From positions 1 to 27,713 of the forward strand of contig CAYTSD010000015.1 in the NCBI GenBank assembly GCA_964440495.1: a DNA stretch of 27,713 bases, in the 5' to 3' direction. Positions 1-7,299 of this stretch are shown here, one piece after another. This DNA comes from Benthortus sp964440495 (lineage in GTDB: Archaea > Thermoproteota > Nitrososphaeria_A > Caldarchaeales > Wolframiiraptoraceae). The notes beneath the pieces were generated by a model. The model had not been told where the DNA came from. It saw only the letters and a list, made by a program, of their open reading frames with translations, and ran no database searches. Numbering within the stretch: the first letter of the stretch is position 1; the number at the start of each line of letters is the position of its first letter. The position numbers and the translations under genes were made by a program.

Positions 1-508
1 CAACACCTCCCTCCAGGACCCTTATACCCCTCCTACTCAGAGACTTCGCAAGCTCCTCTCCTTCGACTACGGCTAGAGGTGTCTGCCCGTTGACTTCAAG
101 CTCCCTGTAAGCCGACTCGGCGAATCTGTTCCACCCCAGCATGACGACGTGGCCGCTGAGCCTTCCACCGCCTCCTGCTCCAGGGAAGTAGGCTGCCAGT
201 ATCTTCTTCAGCCTTGCCTCGCTTAGGGAGGAGACAAGTGAGGAGGCGACGTAGCCGTAGAGAGCTATCCCTGAGACAACAAGCCCCATGTAGAGGAGCT
301 TCCCCATGAAGGTGCGGGGCACGATATCCCCGAAACCCACCGTTGTGAGAACGGTTACGGTCCAGTAGAAGGAGTTGAAGAGGTCCATCCCCTCGAAGAA
401 GGAGAAGAGGAGGGAGCCTAAGGCTAGGAGGAAGGCTATCGCCGACGCTCCCCAGAGAAGCTTAACCTCTCCCAAGACTCCATCTACCCGAGGCTGAGAA
501 ACAGGCAT
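1..508 (-). CDS. MthK-like two-TM potassium channel with RCK domain (3' end beyond window)
   Basis: The reading frame runs from an ATG at 508 to the left window edge, giving 169 residues without a stop. I translated it by hand. A first hydrophobic helix lies at about residues 17-38, a pore helix leads into the potassium selectivity filter TTVGFGD at 55-61, and a second helix follows at about 70-95. This is the minimal two-helix channel plan. From about residue 119 (GHVVMLGWNRFAE) the protein enters a TrkA-N/RCK-type Rossmann domain, as in MthK, which gates the pore by ligand binding; its remainder is cut off. The gene starts 19 nt after the purB stop on the same strand and is probably co-transcribed. 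An AGGAGG sequence lies almost against the ATG, closer than a normal ribosome site, so the exact start is not certain. Confidence 0.88.
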   Translation of the reverse strand, partial: MPVSQPRVDGVLGEVKLLWGASAIAFLLALGSLLFSFFEGMDLFNSFYWTVTVLTTVGFGDIVPRTFMGKLLYMGLVVSGIALYGYVASSLVSSLSEARLKKILAAYFPGAGGGGRLSGHVVMLGWNRFAESAYRELEVNGQTPLAVVEGEELAKSLSRRGIRVLEGGV

Positions 509-527
509 CCCTCCTAAAAACCTACCC

Positions 528-1955
528 TCAACCCGTTTTCAACCTCTCAAGAATCCTAATCACATCCTCTACTAGCGCCTTAGCGGACTTAGAGGCCTCA
601 GCGGCATAGCTCTCAGGCCTTAGCTCCTGAATCATCCTCAAGGCCTCTTCAGGGACATCAACCCCCTCAAGAGTCTCCAACAATTTCTCCCACCCCTCCT
701 CGATACTTTTCTGGACAATCTCATACCCCTCCTCAACACCATACCTCCTAAGAATCAGTTGGACGGCTTCGGCTAGGGTCTCTCTATGGGCCTCAACCTC
801 CCTCCGCATGGCCTCAACATCGACCCAAATCCTCATCAACCCCTCCAAGAGACTGCGTAACCCAAGAAGCGAGAGTGTGAAGCCTACCCCATAAAATCTC
901 TTGATAACCGAGTCAGAAAGATCTCTGTGGAGACGTGAAGAGAGAAGCCTCCCAGCCATATAAGACAAAATACTTGAAGCAAGATCCAATGCGCCCTCGG
1001 CGTTCTCCAGATAGATTGGATTCGATTTATGCGGCATCGTCGAGGAGTGCGCCTCACCAACCCGACGCACAAACCTCAGTAAACCCAATGCACCCAACAT
1101 CCATAAATCTCTACAGAGATTAGATAGAACACTGTTCAGGATCGCTATTGTTGAGAGAAGGGTTGAGAGCCTATCATGCGGTAGGATCTGGGTTGAAGCC
1201 GGATAAAACTCTAATCCGAACTCCTCAACAAACTCTCGGGAAAAACTCTCCCAATCAATATTCGGATAAACTATCTTTAGTGCAGAGTTATCTCCAACCG
1301 CTCCCCCAATCTTTCCAGGAAACTTGAAGCCTGCAATCTTTTCAAGTATCTCCGCAATCCTGTATGCGTAGTTTGCGATGAATTTCCCGAAGGTGGTTGG
1401 CGTCGCAGGCTGTCCATGGGTGCGCCCAAGCATAGCTGTATCTAGATGAGTCTGCGCAATCTCCACAAGTTTCTTCAGCAACTTAACAAGCTCTGGAAGA
1501 TAAACTTCTCTAAGAAAATCTCTCAATAAGGTGGAGTAAGCTATATTGTTCACATCATTGGATGTTAATCCGATATGGATGAGAGATGAGAGGCTTTTCA
1601 ACCCCTTCTCACGAAGCCTGACCCGTAGATAGTTGATTAACGCCTTAACATCGTGTCCAACCCTCTCCTCAATCCCTTTAACCTTCTCAGCCTCACCTAA
1701 ATCAAACTCCCTAACAATCTCACGTAGTTTCTCACACCAATCCTCCGGAAGACTCTCCTCGAGACTCTTCTCCACATTTTTTACAAATCTCTCCAGAAAC
1801 TTTACCTCGACTCTAAGCCTCGCATGTATGAGCGCGTATTCGGAGAAGTATCTCTCAGCCTCCTCGACACGTTTCCTATATCTTCCATCGATTGGTGTTA
1901 TTGCTTTAAGGGGGTGCAAGTCTTTATCTCCAAATCTCCATTCCAACGCTCTCAC
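528..1955 (-). CDS. purB: Adenylosuccinate lyase
   Basis: This enzyme splits adenylosuccinate to AMP and fumarate, and SAICAR to AICAR, in purine synthesis. The 475-residue protein has the fumarase/aspartase fold signatures: TSNDVNN at 131-137, GRTHGQPATP at 177-186 (catalytic His180), and the flexible signature loop SSTMPHKSNP at 304-313 with the catalytic Ser. The N-terminus (LHPLKAITPIDGRY) resembles the E. coli type of PurB. The frame opens with GTG at 1955, inside the last codons of purA (32 nt overlap). A TTG at 1946 lies 5 nt after a GGTGA ribosome-binding core and could be the true start, shortening the protein by three residues. It directly follows guaB and purA, so the AMP branch from IMP is encoded in order. 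Confidence 0.95.
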   Translation of the reverse strand: MRALEWRFGDKDLHPLKAITPIDGRYRKRVEEAERYFSEYALIHARLRVEVKFLERFVKNVEKSLEESLPEDWCEKLREIVREFDLGEAEKVKGIEERVGHDVKALINYLRVRLREKGLKSLSSLIHIGLTSNDVNNIAYSTLLRDFLREVYLPELVKLLKKLVEIAQTHLDTAMLGRTHGQPATPTTFGKFIANYAYRIAEILEKIAGFKFPGKIGGAVGDNSALKIVYPNIDWESFSREFVEEFGLEFYPASTQILPHDRLSTLLSTIAILNSVLSNLCRDLWMLGALGLLRFVRRVGEAHSSTMPHKSNPIYLENAEGALDLASSILSYMAGRLLSSRLHRDLSDSVIKRFYGVGFTLSLLGLRSLLEGLMRIWVDVEAMRREVEAHRETLAEAVQLILRRYGVEEGYEIVQKSIEEGWEKLLETLEGVDVPEEALRMIQELRPESYAAEASKSAKALVEDVIRILERLKTG

Positions 1956-3171
1956 CTATGGATACAAGTTTCACAGGTTTTCCAACAAGTTCCTCAACTA
2001 TCTCGATATAGTGTCTAGCGTTTTCAGGTAGGGCTTCCCACCCCTTCTCAGCTATTCTCCTCCACTCCTCTACTCTAAGCATAGGCCATCCTGGAGCCTC
2101 GATATAGGTTGGATGGACGCTTCTCAGGTTTCTGACACTCGGCGTTAAGGTCTCCTTCTCCACCCCCTCAAACTCGTATCTCACACAGATTTTCAATCTC
2201 TCTATTCCCGAGAGAACGTCGAGCTTCGTGACGGCTATCCAGTCCACCGCGCTTAGTGTTGAGGTGTAGCGGAGCAGCGGTATGTCAAGCCACCCAACCC
2301 TTCTAGGTCTCCCAGTGGTTGTCCCATACTCGCCTCCAACCTCCCTAACCCTCTCAGCGAGCGCGCCCCTCAACTCGGTTGGAAAAACCCCTGCACCAAC
2401 CCTAGTTGTATAGGCTTTAGCAACACCTACGACTTCATCTACTTTCCTAGGCCCTATTCCGCAGCTTGCGCATGCTGCGCCCGCGGTCGTGTTGGAGGAG
2501 GTTACGTAGGGGTAGGTTCCATAATCTACGTCGAGTAATGCTCCCTGTGCTCCCTCAAAAACTACTCTTCCACCCTCATCCAGCAACTTGTTGAGGTAGA
2601 GGGATACGTCGGCGACATAGGGTCTAATCATCTCACCTAGTCTCCTAAACTTCTCTAAACCGTTAACACCTATCCCCCTAACAGATTTAAGTGTCTCGAT
2701 TCGTTCCTTAAGCACCCTCTCGTCAAGTAGGTCTTCTACCCGGAGGCCGAGTCGGAGGGCTCTATCCGCATAGGCTGGGCCGACGCCTCTCCTAGTTGTT
2801 CCAACCGCTCTACCGCCTCTCCGCTCCTCAATCCATCCATCCATCTGTTTATGCATCTCGAGCACAAGGTTTGCTGCATGGCTTAGGACTAGTCTCCCAC
2901 CATATCCGAGTTCCTCCAGGGTCTTAAGCTCCTCTAGAAGTCTCTCCAAGTCGACTACGACTCCTGCGGCTATACATGGTGTTGCCCCCGTCGCCGAGCC
3001 TGCTGGAAGCATGTTAAACTTCAGTCTCCTTGAATCGACTACGACTGTGTGGCCGGCGTTTGCTCCTCCCTGAAACCTCACCACGCAGTCTGCTCCACGT
3101 GAGAGTAGGTAGGAGACTTTCCCTTTCCCCTCGTCACCCCATTGGAGGCCTACGATCACCGTCGCCGGCAA
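1924..3171 (-). CDS. purA: Adenylosuccinate synthetase
   Basis: PurA joins IMP and aspartate using GTP to give adenylosuccinate, the first step to AMP. The 415-residue protein has the N-terminal loop GLQWGDEGKGK (8-18, with catalytic Asp13), GANAGHTV (37-44, catalytic His41), the IMP-binding stretch GTTRRGVGPAYADRA, and EGAQGALLDVD followed by GTYPYVTSSNTTAG and TTGRPRRVGWLD. All catalytic segments are present. The length is near the roughly 430 residues of bacterial PurA, while several archaeal PurA proteins are near 340. The start is a TTG at 3171, three bases after the guaB stop; the guaB end provides AGGTG as a ribosome site about 7 nt upstream. The loop must lie close to the N-terminus, so no later start is possible. 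Confidence 0.96.
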   Translation of the reverse strand: MPATVIVGLQWGDEGKGKVSYLLSRGADCVVRFQGGANAGHTVVVDSRRLKFNMLPAGSATGATPCIAAGVVVDLERLLEELKTLEELGYGGRLVLSHAANLVLEMHKQMDGWIEERRGGRAVGTTRRGVGPAYADRALRLGLRVEDLLDERVLKERIETLKSVRGIGVNGLEKFRRLGEMIRPYVADVSLYLNKLLDEGGRVVFEGAQGALLDVDYGTYPYVTSSNTTAGAACASCGIGPRKVDEVVGVAKAYTTRVGAGVFPTELRGALAERVREVGGEYGTTTGRPRRVGWLDIPLLRYTSTLSAVDWIAVTKLDVLSGIERLKICVRYEFEGVEKETLTPSVRNLRSVHPTYIEAPGWPMLRVEEWRRIAEKGWEALPENARHYIEIVEELVGKPVKLVSIGESVGMEIWR

Positions 3172-3174
3172 GGG

Positions 3175-4629
3175 TTACACCTTCTCAACGTCGTGGGGCA
3201 GGCTTTCACGGAGGGCTGAGGGGGTTATCCTTATGAAGACCGCGTTGCGTTGGAGCTCCTCAATAGTTCTTGCGCCGAGATAGCTCATCCCAGACCTAAG
3301 CCCTGCCGCAAGCTGTCTAACAACCTCTGAGGCTGAGCCAGTGTAGGGGACGTAGGCCTCGATTCCCTCGGCATAGTAGGAGTACTCCGAAGCGTCTAGG
3401 AGATACTCGACCTCGCTGTTTGCTCTAGCCTCCCTCCCAAGCATGGCGTAGAGCGACGCCATCCCCCTGTAGATCTTATGCTTCTTTCCGTCTTTGACGA
3501 CGATTGCGCCTGGGCTTTCATCGGTTCCAGCTAGAAGTCTTCCAATCATCACGGTTGATGCGCCAGCCGCCAAAGCCTTCACGACGTCGCCGCTGCTCCT
3601 AATCCCTCCGTCAGCTATGATTGGAACGTCCATCGCCTCGGCGGCCTCGGCGCACTGCATTATCGCGGTTAGCTGCGGGACGCCTACACCTGCCACAACC
3701 CTCGTGGTGCAGACTGAGCCTGGGCCGACTCCAACCTTCACTGCTGAGGCGCCTGCTGAGGCTAGGTCTTCAACACCCTTCGGGGATGCAACGTTTCCAG
3801 CGATGACCTCGACCTCGTCTCCAAACTCTCCCTTAATCCTCCTAAGCATCTTTATTACAAGCTCGCTGTGGCCGTGAGCTACATCTATGACAAGTACATC
3901 CGCGCCGGCCTCGACTAGGAGTTCAGCCCTCCTCACAGACTCCTCCTTAACACCTATCGCAGCGGCCACTAGGAGTCTCCCCTTCTCATCCCTCGACGCC
4001 TGAGGATACTTGCTCCGCTTAACAAGGTCGCTGCTAGTGATGAGTCCTACAAGCCTATCCTCCTCGTCGACGAGTGGAAGCTTCTCAATCTTATGCTTCT
4101 TGAATATCTCTCTAGCCTCCTCCATCCCTATCCCAGGGCTTGAGACTATCATGTCCTTCCGGGGGGTCATAACGTCCTTGACGGAGGCGGCGTCATCTTG
4201 GAAGAGTATGTCACGTCTCGTAACTATTCCGAGGAGCTTCCTCTCCCCATCAACTACTAGGAGGCCGCTTACCTGGAATCTCCTCATCATCTGCTTGGCT
4301 TCTCTAACCTTGGCCTCGGGGCTGATTGTGTAGGGGTCTTCGATGACTATGTTCTCAGCTCTCTTAACCTTCAGAACCTCTTCAGCCTCCTTCTCCATAG
4401 GCATGAATCGATGGATTACACCTATCCCGCCCTCACGTGCCATCGCGATGGCCATAGCCGACTCGGTCACAGTATCCATGGCCGCGGAGACTATCGGGAG
4501 GTTCAGCGTTATCTTATGGGTCAGCCTACTCCTCGTCGAGACCTCCCTACGGGAAGAAATTGGAGAGCGGCGTGGAACAAGTAGAACATCATCGAAAGAG
4601 AGGCCGAGTGTATTTAGAAGCCTCGCCAC
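3175..4629 (-). CDS. guaB: Inosine-5'-monophosphate dehydrogenase
   Basis: GuaB oxidises IMP to XMP with NAD, the committed step to GMP. I place the start at GTG 4629: it has GGAGG about 7 nt upstream, lies after the preceding stop, and gives 484 residues, the usual length. The same frame is open upstream to 4689, but that would overlap the previous gene and add 20 unusual residues. In the 484-residue numbering the TIM barrel begins at GLSFDDVLLVP (about 9-19). Two CBS domains are inserted at roughly 93-204, and the catalytic loop GPGSVCTTR carries Cys307. The barrel resumes with GGIRSSGDVVKAL, and the C-terminal flap region ends in a normal way. It sits between a HypE-like gene and purA. Confidence 0.96.
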   Translation of the reverse strand: MARLLNTLGLSFDDVLLVPRRSPISSRREVSTRSRLTHKITLNLPIVSAAMDTVTESAMAIAMAREGGIGVIHRFMPMEKEAEEVLKVKRAENIVIEDPYTISPEAKVREAKQMMRRFQVSGLLVVDGERKLLGIVTRRDILFQDDAASVKDVMTPRKDMIVSSPGIGMEEAREIFKKHKIEKLPLVDEEDRLVGLITSSDLVKRSKYPQASRDEKGRLLVAAAIGVKEESVRRAELLVEAGADVLVIDVAHGHSELVIKMLRRIKGEFGDEVEVIAGNVASPKGVEDLASAGASAVKVGVGPGSVCTTRVVAGVGVPQLTAIMQCAEAAEAMDVPIIADGGIRSSGDVVKALAAGASTVMIGRLLAGTDESPGAIVVKDGKKHKIYRGMASLYAMLGREARANSEVEYLLDASEYSYYAEGIEAYVPYTGSASEVVRQLAAGLRSGMSYLGARTIEELQRNAVFIRITPSALRESLPHDVEKV

Positions 4630-4658
4630 AAAATCCCTCCGCCTATGGGGGAGGGGCC

Positions 4659-5654
4659 CTATATAATCCTCTCCCCGAGAAGTCTCCAAAGCTCGTCTTG
4701 GACAGCCTCCCCAACCTTTTCCTCGGAGCCGTCGCCTCTAACCAAGATATTCCCCTTTCTCCTCTCCCTGAACTCGCCTACCTCCCTGAACCCCATCCTA
4801 CGCGCTCTCCCAACATTCCTTCGAGAGACCGCTGCTAGGAGAGCGCCTGAGGCTATCAGTTTGAGCGGGTCGCATCCCAATGCCCTGCAGATGAGCCTCG
4901 TTTCACGGGTGACTGGAACCTTCTCCTCGTAGAGTATGAAGGATACCCTGCTTGCCTCAGCCATCTCGTAGGCTCCTCCGAGAACCCCTCCCTCGGTTGG
5001 GTCATGCATCGCCGACGCTATCCCAGCTCTTGCGAGAGCCATCGCAGGCTTCACGACGCTTATCCTCCGATAATAGTTCCGCGCCCTCCTCAAAACATTC
5101 TCCGAGAGATTCCTCAGCCTCTCGGCGAAGCTGTCGGCTAGAATGGCTGTTCCCTCAACTCCAGCTCCACCCCACATCACCAAGACGTCCCCGGCCCTGG
5201 CCCCCGAAGAGGTTATAGGCTTGGAGGAGATGAGGGGGCCTGCCATGAACCCTGCAACTATTGGGTGGCTTAGACCTGGGGTTACCTCGGTGTGGCCTGT
5301 GACCACGCTTACCCCCAGCCCTCGCGCAGCCCTGTGAATCTCACCCGTTATCAGGTTGAGGGTCTCGGGTTCAGCATCCTCTGGGAGAAGTATTATTGAG
5401 GAGAACCATCTGGGCTCCCCTCCAGCCACGGCCACATCGTTTGCGTTTACGTGGACGGCCAGCCACCCAACCCTCTCCTCCGACCCCGTTATAGGGTCTG
5501 CGGCCATCACGATGGGCTTCATCGGAGGCTTGATTACCGCCGCGTCCTCACCGAATCTAGGCGCGACGAGAACCTCCATCCTCCTCGCTCCAAGCCTCCT
5601 AAACACCATCCTCTCCAAGCTGTCTCTCTCAAGCTTCCCCAGCCTAAGCCTCAC
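4659..5654 (-). CDS. AIR synthase-related (HypE/PurM-like) ATP-binding protein
   Basis: This 331-residue protein belongs to the PurM/HypE/ThiL/SelD fold, whose members bind ATP at a dimer interface and phosphorylate diverse substrates. Visible marks are FGEDAAV at 34-40 (the usual G-D-D motif with Glu), VNANDVAVAGGEPRWF near 69-84, VTGHTEV near 118-124, and a second domain with MHDPTEGGVLGGAYEMAE. The HypE C-terminal Cys tail that accepts the carbamoyl group is absent, so it is probably not a hydrogenase maturase, and no hydrogenase gene is nearby. It is not PurM itself by sequence, although its purine operon context is suggestive. The GTG start at 5654 directly follows the TAG stop of the upstream gene, with GGAGGAGG ahead of it. 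Its substrate is unknown. Confidence 0.85.
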   Translation of the reverse strand: MRLRLGKLERDSLERMVFRRLGARRMEVLVAPRFGEDAAVIKPPMKPIVMAADPITGSEERVGWLAVHVNANDVAVAGGEPRWFSSIILLPEDAEPETLNLITGEIHRAARGLGVSVVTGHTEVTPGLSHPIVAGFMAGPLISSKPITSSGARAGDVLVMWGGAGVEGTAILADSFAERLRNLSENVLRRARNYYRRISVVKPAMALARAGIASAMHDPTEGGVLGGAYEMAEASRVSFILYEEKVPVTRETRLICRALGCDPLKLIASGALLAAVSRRNVGRARRMGFREVGEFRERRKGNILVRGDGSEEKVGEAVQDELWRLLGERII

Positions 5655-6281
5655 CTAGAGCCTCCTCCTAAGATACTTCTCAGCCCTCCTCACATCGGAG
5701 GGAGCCTTAACCCTGAAGAACATCGCGAGCTTCTCATCGAATATTCTGAGACTGTTGCTTGAGAGGTAGAGGACGCGTCTAACCTTTCTGACGAGTTCAT
5801 CCATCTCCTCCTCCGGGTGCGCTGCGAAGGCCTCGATGAACGGCTTCCTCCTATAGGAGGCCATTAGGTAGGTGACCCTGCGGAGATGGTTTCTCGGGAG
5901 CACGGCTGAAAACTTCTGGGAGGCCTCCACCAAGAAGTTCGTGAACTCCCTTGTTATGAGGGGGGCGTTGCACGGTAGGATTACAACCGAGTCGCCTGCA
6001 GCGGCCTCGACAGCGAACTCAACCTGCTTTCTAATGCTTCCATGGGCTGGTCCGGAGACCACGACCCTCGCCCAGTACTTCTCAGCAAGCTCGTCGTAGG
6101 CTTCGACGCAGCCTCTATCCTTGACCGCTATCAGGATGTCGGTTACCTCGTCGGGGATTGCTTCGAGCACATACTCTATCATAGGCCTACCCGCAATCGG
6201 GATTAGGCCTCTCTCAGACCCTCTAAACCCCTCCATATTTGCGAGCACTATAGCCGTAGGCTCTCCCAACTCTCCTTCCAC
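5655..6281 (-). CDS. MobA/CobY-like nucleotidyltransferase with degenerate active site
   Basis: The 208-residue protein has the layout of small NTP transferases (MobA, CobY, IspD type): an N-terminal strand TAIVLAN, a glycine-rich loop, GRPMIEYVLEAI, a central EFAVEAAAGDSVVILPC segment and a C-terminal acidic and basic helix. Two normally critical spots differ. The usual LAGG with a following Lys is LANMEGFRGSERGLIPIAG, with Arg where the nucleotide-binding Lys is expected. The metal-binding Asp of the usual D-x-P-L-I motif is Asn105 (CNAPLIT). It may have lost catalysis or changed substrate. The GTG at 6281 has no good ribosome site; a TTG at 6269 preceded by AAGGAGAG is an alternative. It lies 22 nt after sppA. 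Confidence 0.75.
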   Translation of the reverse strand: MEGELGEPTAIVLANMEGFRGSERGLIPIAGRPMIEYVLEAIPDEVTDILIAVKDRGCVEAYDELAEKYWARVVVSGPAHGSIRKQVEFAVEAAAGDSVVILPCNAPLITREFTNFLVEASQKFSAVLPRNHLRRVTYLMASYRRKPFIEAFAAHPEEEMDELVRKVRRVLYLSSNSLRIFDEKLAMFFRVKAPSDVRRAEKYLRRRL

Positions 6282-6303
6282 ACTCTACAAACGAGCCGAA
6301 GAT

Positions 6304-7254
6304 TTAACCTCTTCTCGGACTGGAACCAAGTATCTCATAGGGCTCTATGGGTGCAGGCGGGGGCCACATAAGGAGGACCTCGTAGCTCAGCTTCATCCTT
6401 CCACCACCTCCGCCAGCGCCGCCGAATAGAAGCTCCAGCAGACTTGGAGCCCTCGGCTTAATCCTTCTATACGGTGCTGTTGATGGGAGGCCTGCAAGCT
6501 CTCTCGCCCTAGCTATAGCGTCCTCCAATCCCCCAACCCTATCTACAAGCCCTATCTCCGCCGCCTCTATACCTAGGTATGGGCGGGCTGTAAGCACGTC
6601 GTCCCAGTCCTTTATCTTGTCTCCACGCTCCTCCCTCACCCTCTCCTCAAATATCCCCGCCACGTCGTCGACAAGCCTCTGCATAAGCTCCTTCTCCTCG
6701 GGGGTCATCCTCCTCCATATACTCCCAACATCCTTGAGCCTCCCGCTCTTGAAGGTCTCGGCTTCAAGTCCAAGCCGCTCCGCGAGCTCGGCGATGTTTA
6801 CCGAGACTGAGACGGCTCCGATGGAGCCTGTCAGGGAGCTTGGAGACGCTATAATCTCTTCTCCGGCCAGGGCTATGTGGTATCCGCCGGAGGCTCCGTA
6901 CTCGGCTATATAGGAGATGGTAGGCTTCTCTCCGGCAAGCCTCTTCAAGGTCTGATAAATCTCCTCGGACGCGGCCGCGCTTCCACCTGGACTATCTATG
7001 AGGAGGACTACTGCTTTCGCCGAGGGGTCTCCCCTAACCTCCTCCACCATCTTCTCGACCTTCTCGGGGGTCAGAGGGGCTCCAGTCAAAGCTATCGGAG
7101 ACTCCTCATAGGATATCACGCCTGACAGCTCCATCACCGCGACATAGCCGACCCCAGTAGGCTTGAATCCGACTATAATCCACCATATAGCCGAGGTAGC
7201 TGAAGCTGTAACTACTACAGCCACCAGTATCCAAACCCATATCCTCTTAACCAT
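6304..7254 (-). CDS. sppA: Signal peptide peptidase SppA (S49 family)
   Basis: SppA is a membrane-anchored serine protease that degrades signal peptides and membrane fragments. The 316-residue protein has a hydrophobic anchor at about 5-29. The first half of the active site is the DSPGGS segment (87-92), with the nucleophile Ser122 in GASGGYHIA. The general base is Lys174 in SGRLKDVGS. The Ser-Lys spacing of 52 residues matches that of Bacillus SppA (Ser147, Lys199). The end of the protein is odd: a glycine run (about 273-280) leads into a proline-rich tail MWPPPAP. GGAGGCG lies 6 nt before the ATG. A TATA-like CTTAAAGC at 7291-7298 may start the operon that continues through guaB and purB. 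Confidence 0.93.
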   Translation of the reverse strand: MVKRIWVWILVAVVVTASATSAIWWIIVGFKPTGVGYVAVMELSGVISYEESPIALTGAPLTPEKVEKMVEEVRGDPSAKAVVLLIDSPGGSAAASEEIYQTLKRLAGEKPTISYIAEYGASGGYHIALAGEEIIASPSSLTGSIGAVSVSVNIAELAERLGLEAETFKSGRLKDVGSIWRRMTPEEKELMQRLVDDVAGIFEERVREERGDKIKDWDDVLTARPYLGIEAAEIGLVDRVGGLEDAIARARELAGLPSTAPYRRIKPRAPSLLELLFGGAGGGGGRMKLSYEVLLMWPPPAPIEPYEILGSSPRRG

Positions 7255-7290
7255 ATTAGACGCCTCCAGTCTGATTATTGTCGGGGAGTG

Positions 7291-7298
7291 CTTTAAGC
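7291..7298 (-). promoter_or_regulatory. Possible TATA box for the sppA-guaB-purA-purB operon
   Basis: On the minus strand the sequence reads CTTAAAGC, just before the pdxA stop. Transcription would start near 7268 and leave a short leader containing GGAGGCG ahead of the sppA ATG at 7254. The match to the archaeal TATA consensus is modest. Confidence 0.4.
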
Positions 7299-7299
7299 C

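Noticed and set aside
4630..4689. Longer N-terminus of guaB
   Set aside because: It overlaps the upstream gene and adds 20 residues not found in IMP dehydrogenases; GTG 4629 has a good ribosome site and gives normal length.
4659..5654. Assigning the HypE-like gene as hypE, purM or thiL
   Set aside because: It lacks the HypE C-terminal Cys and shows no hydrogenase context; the general fold does not allow a specific assignment.
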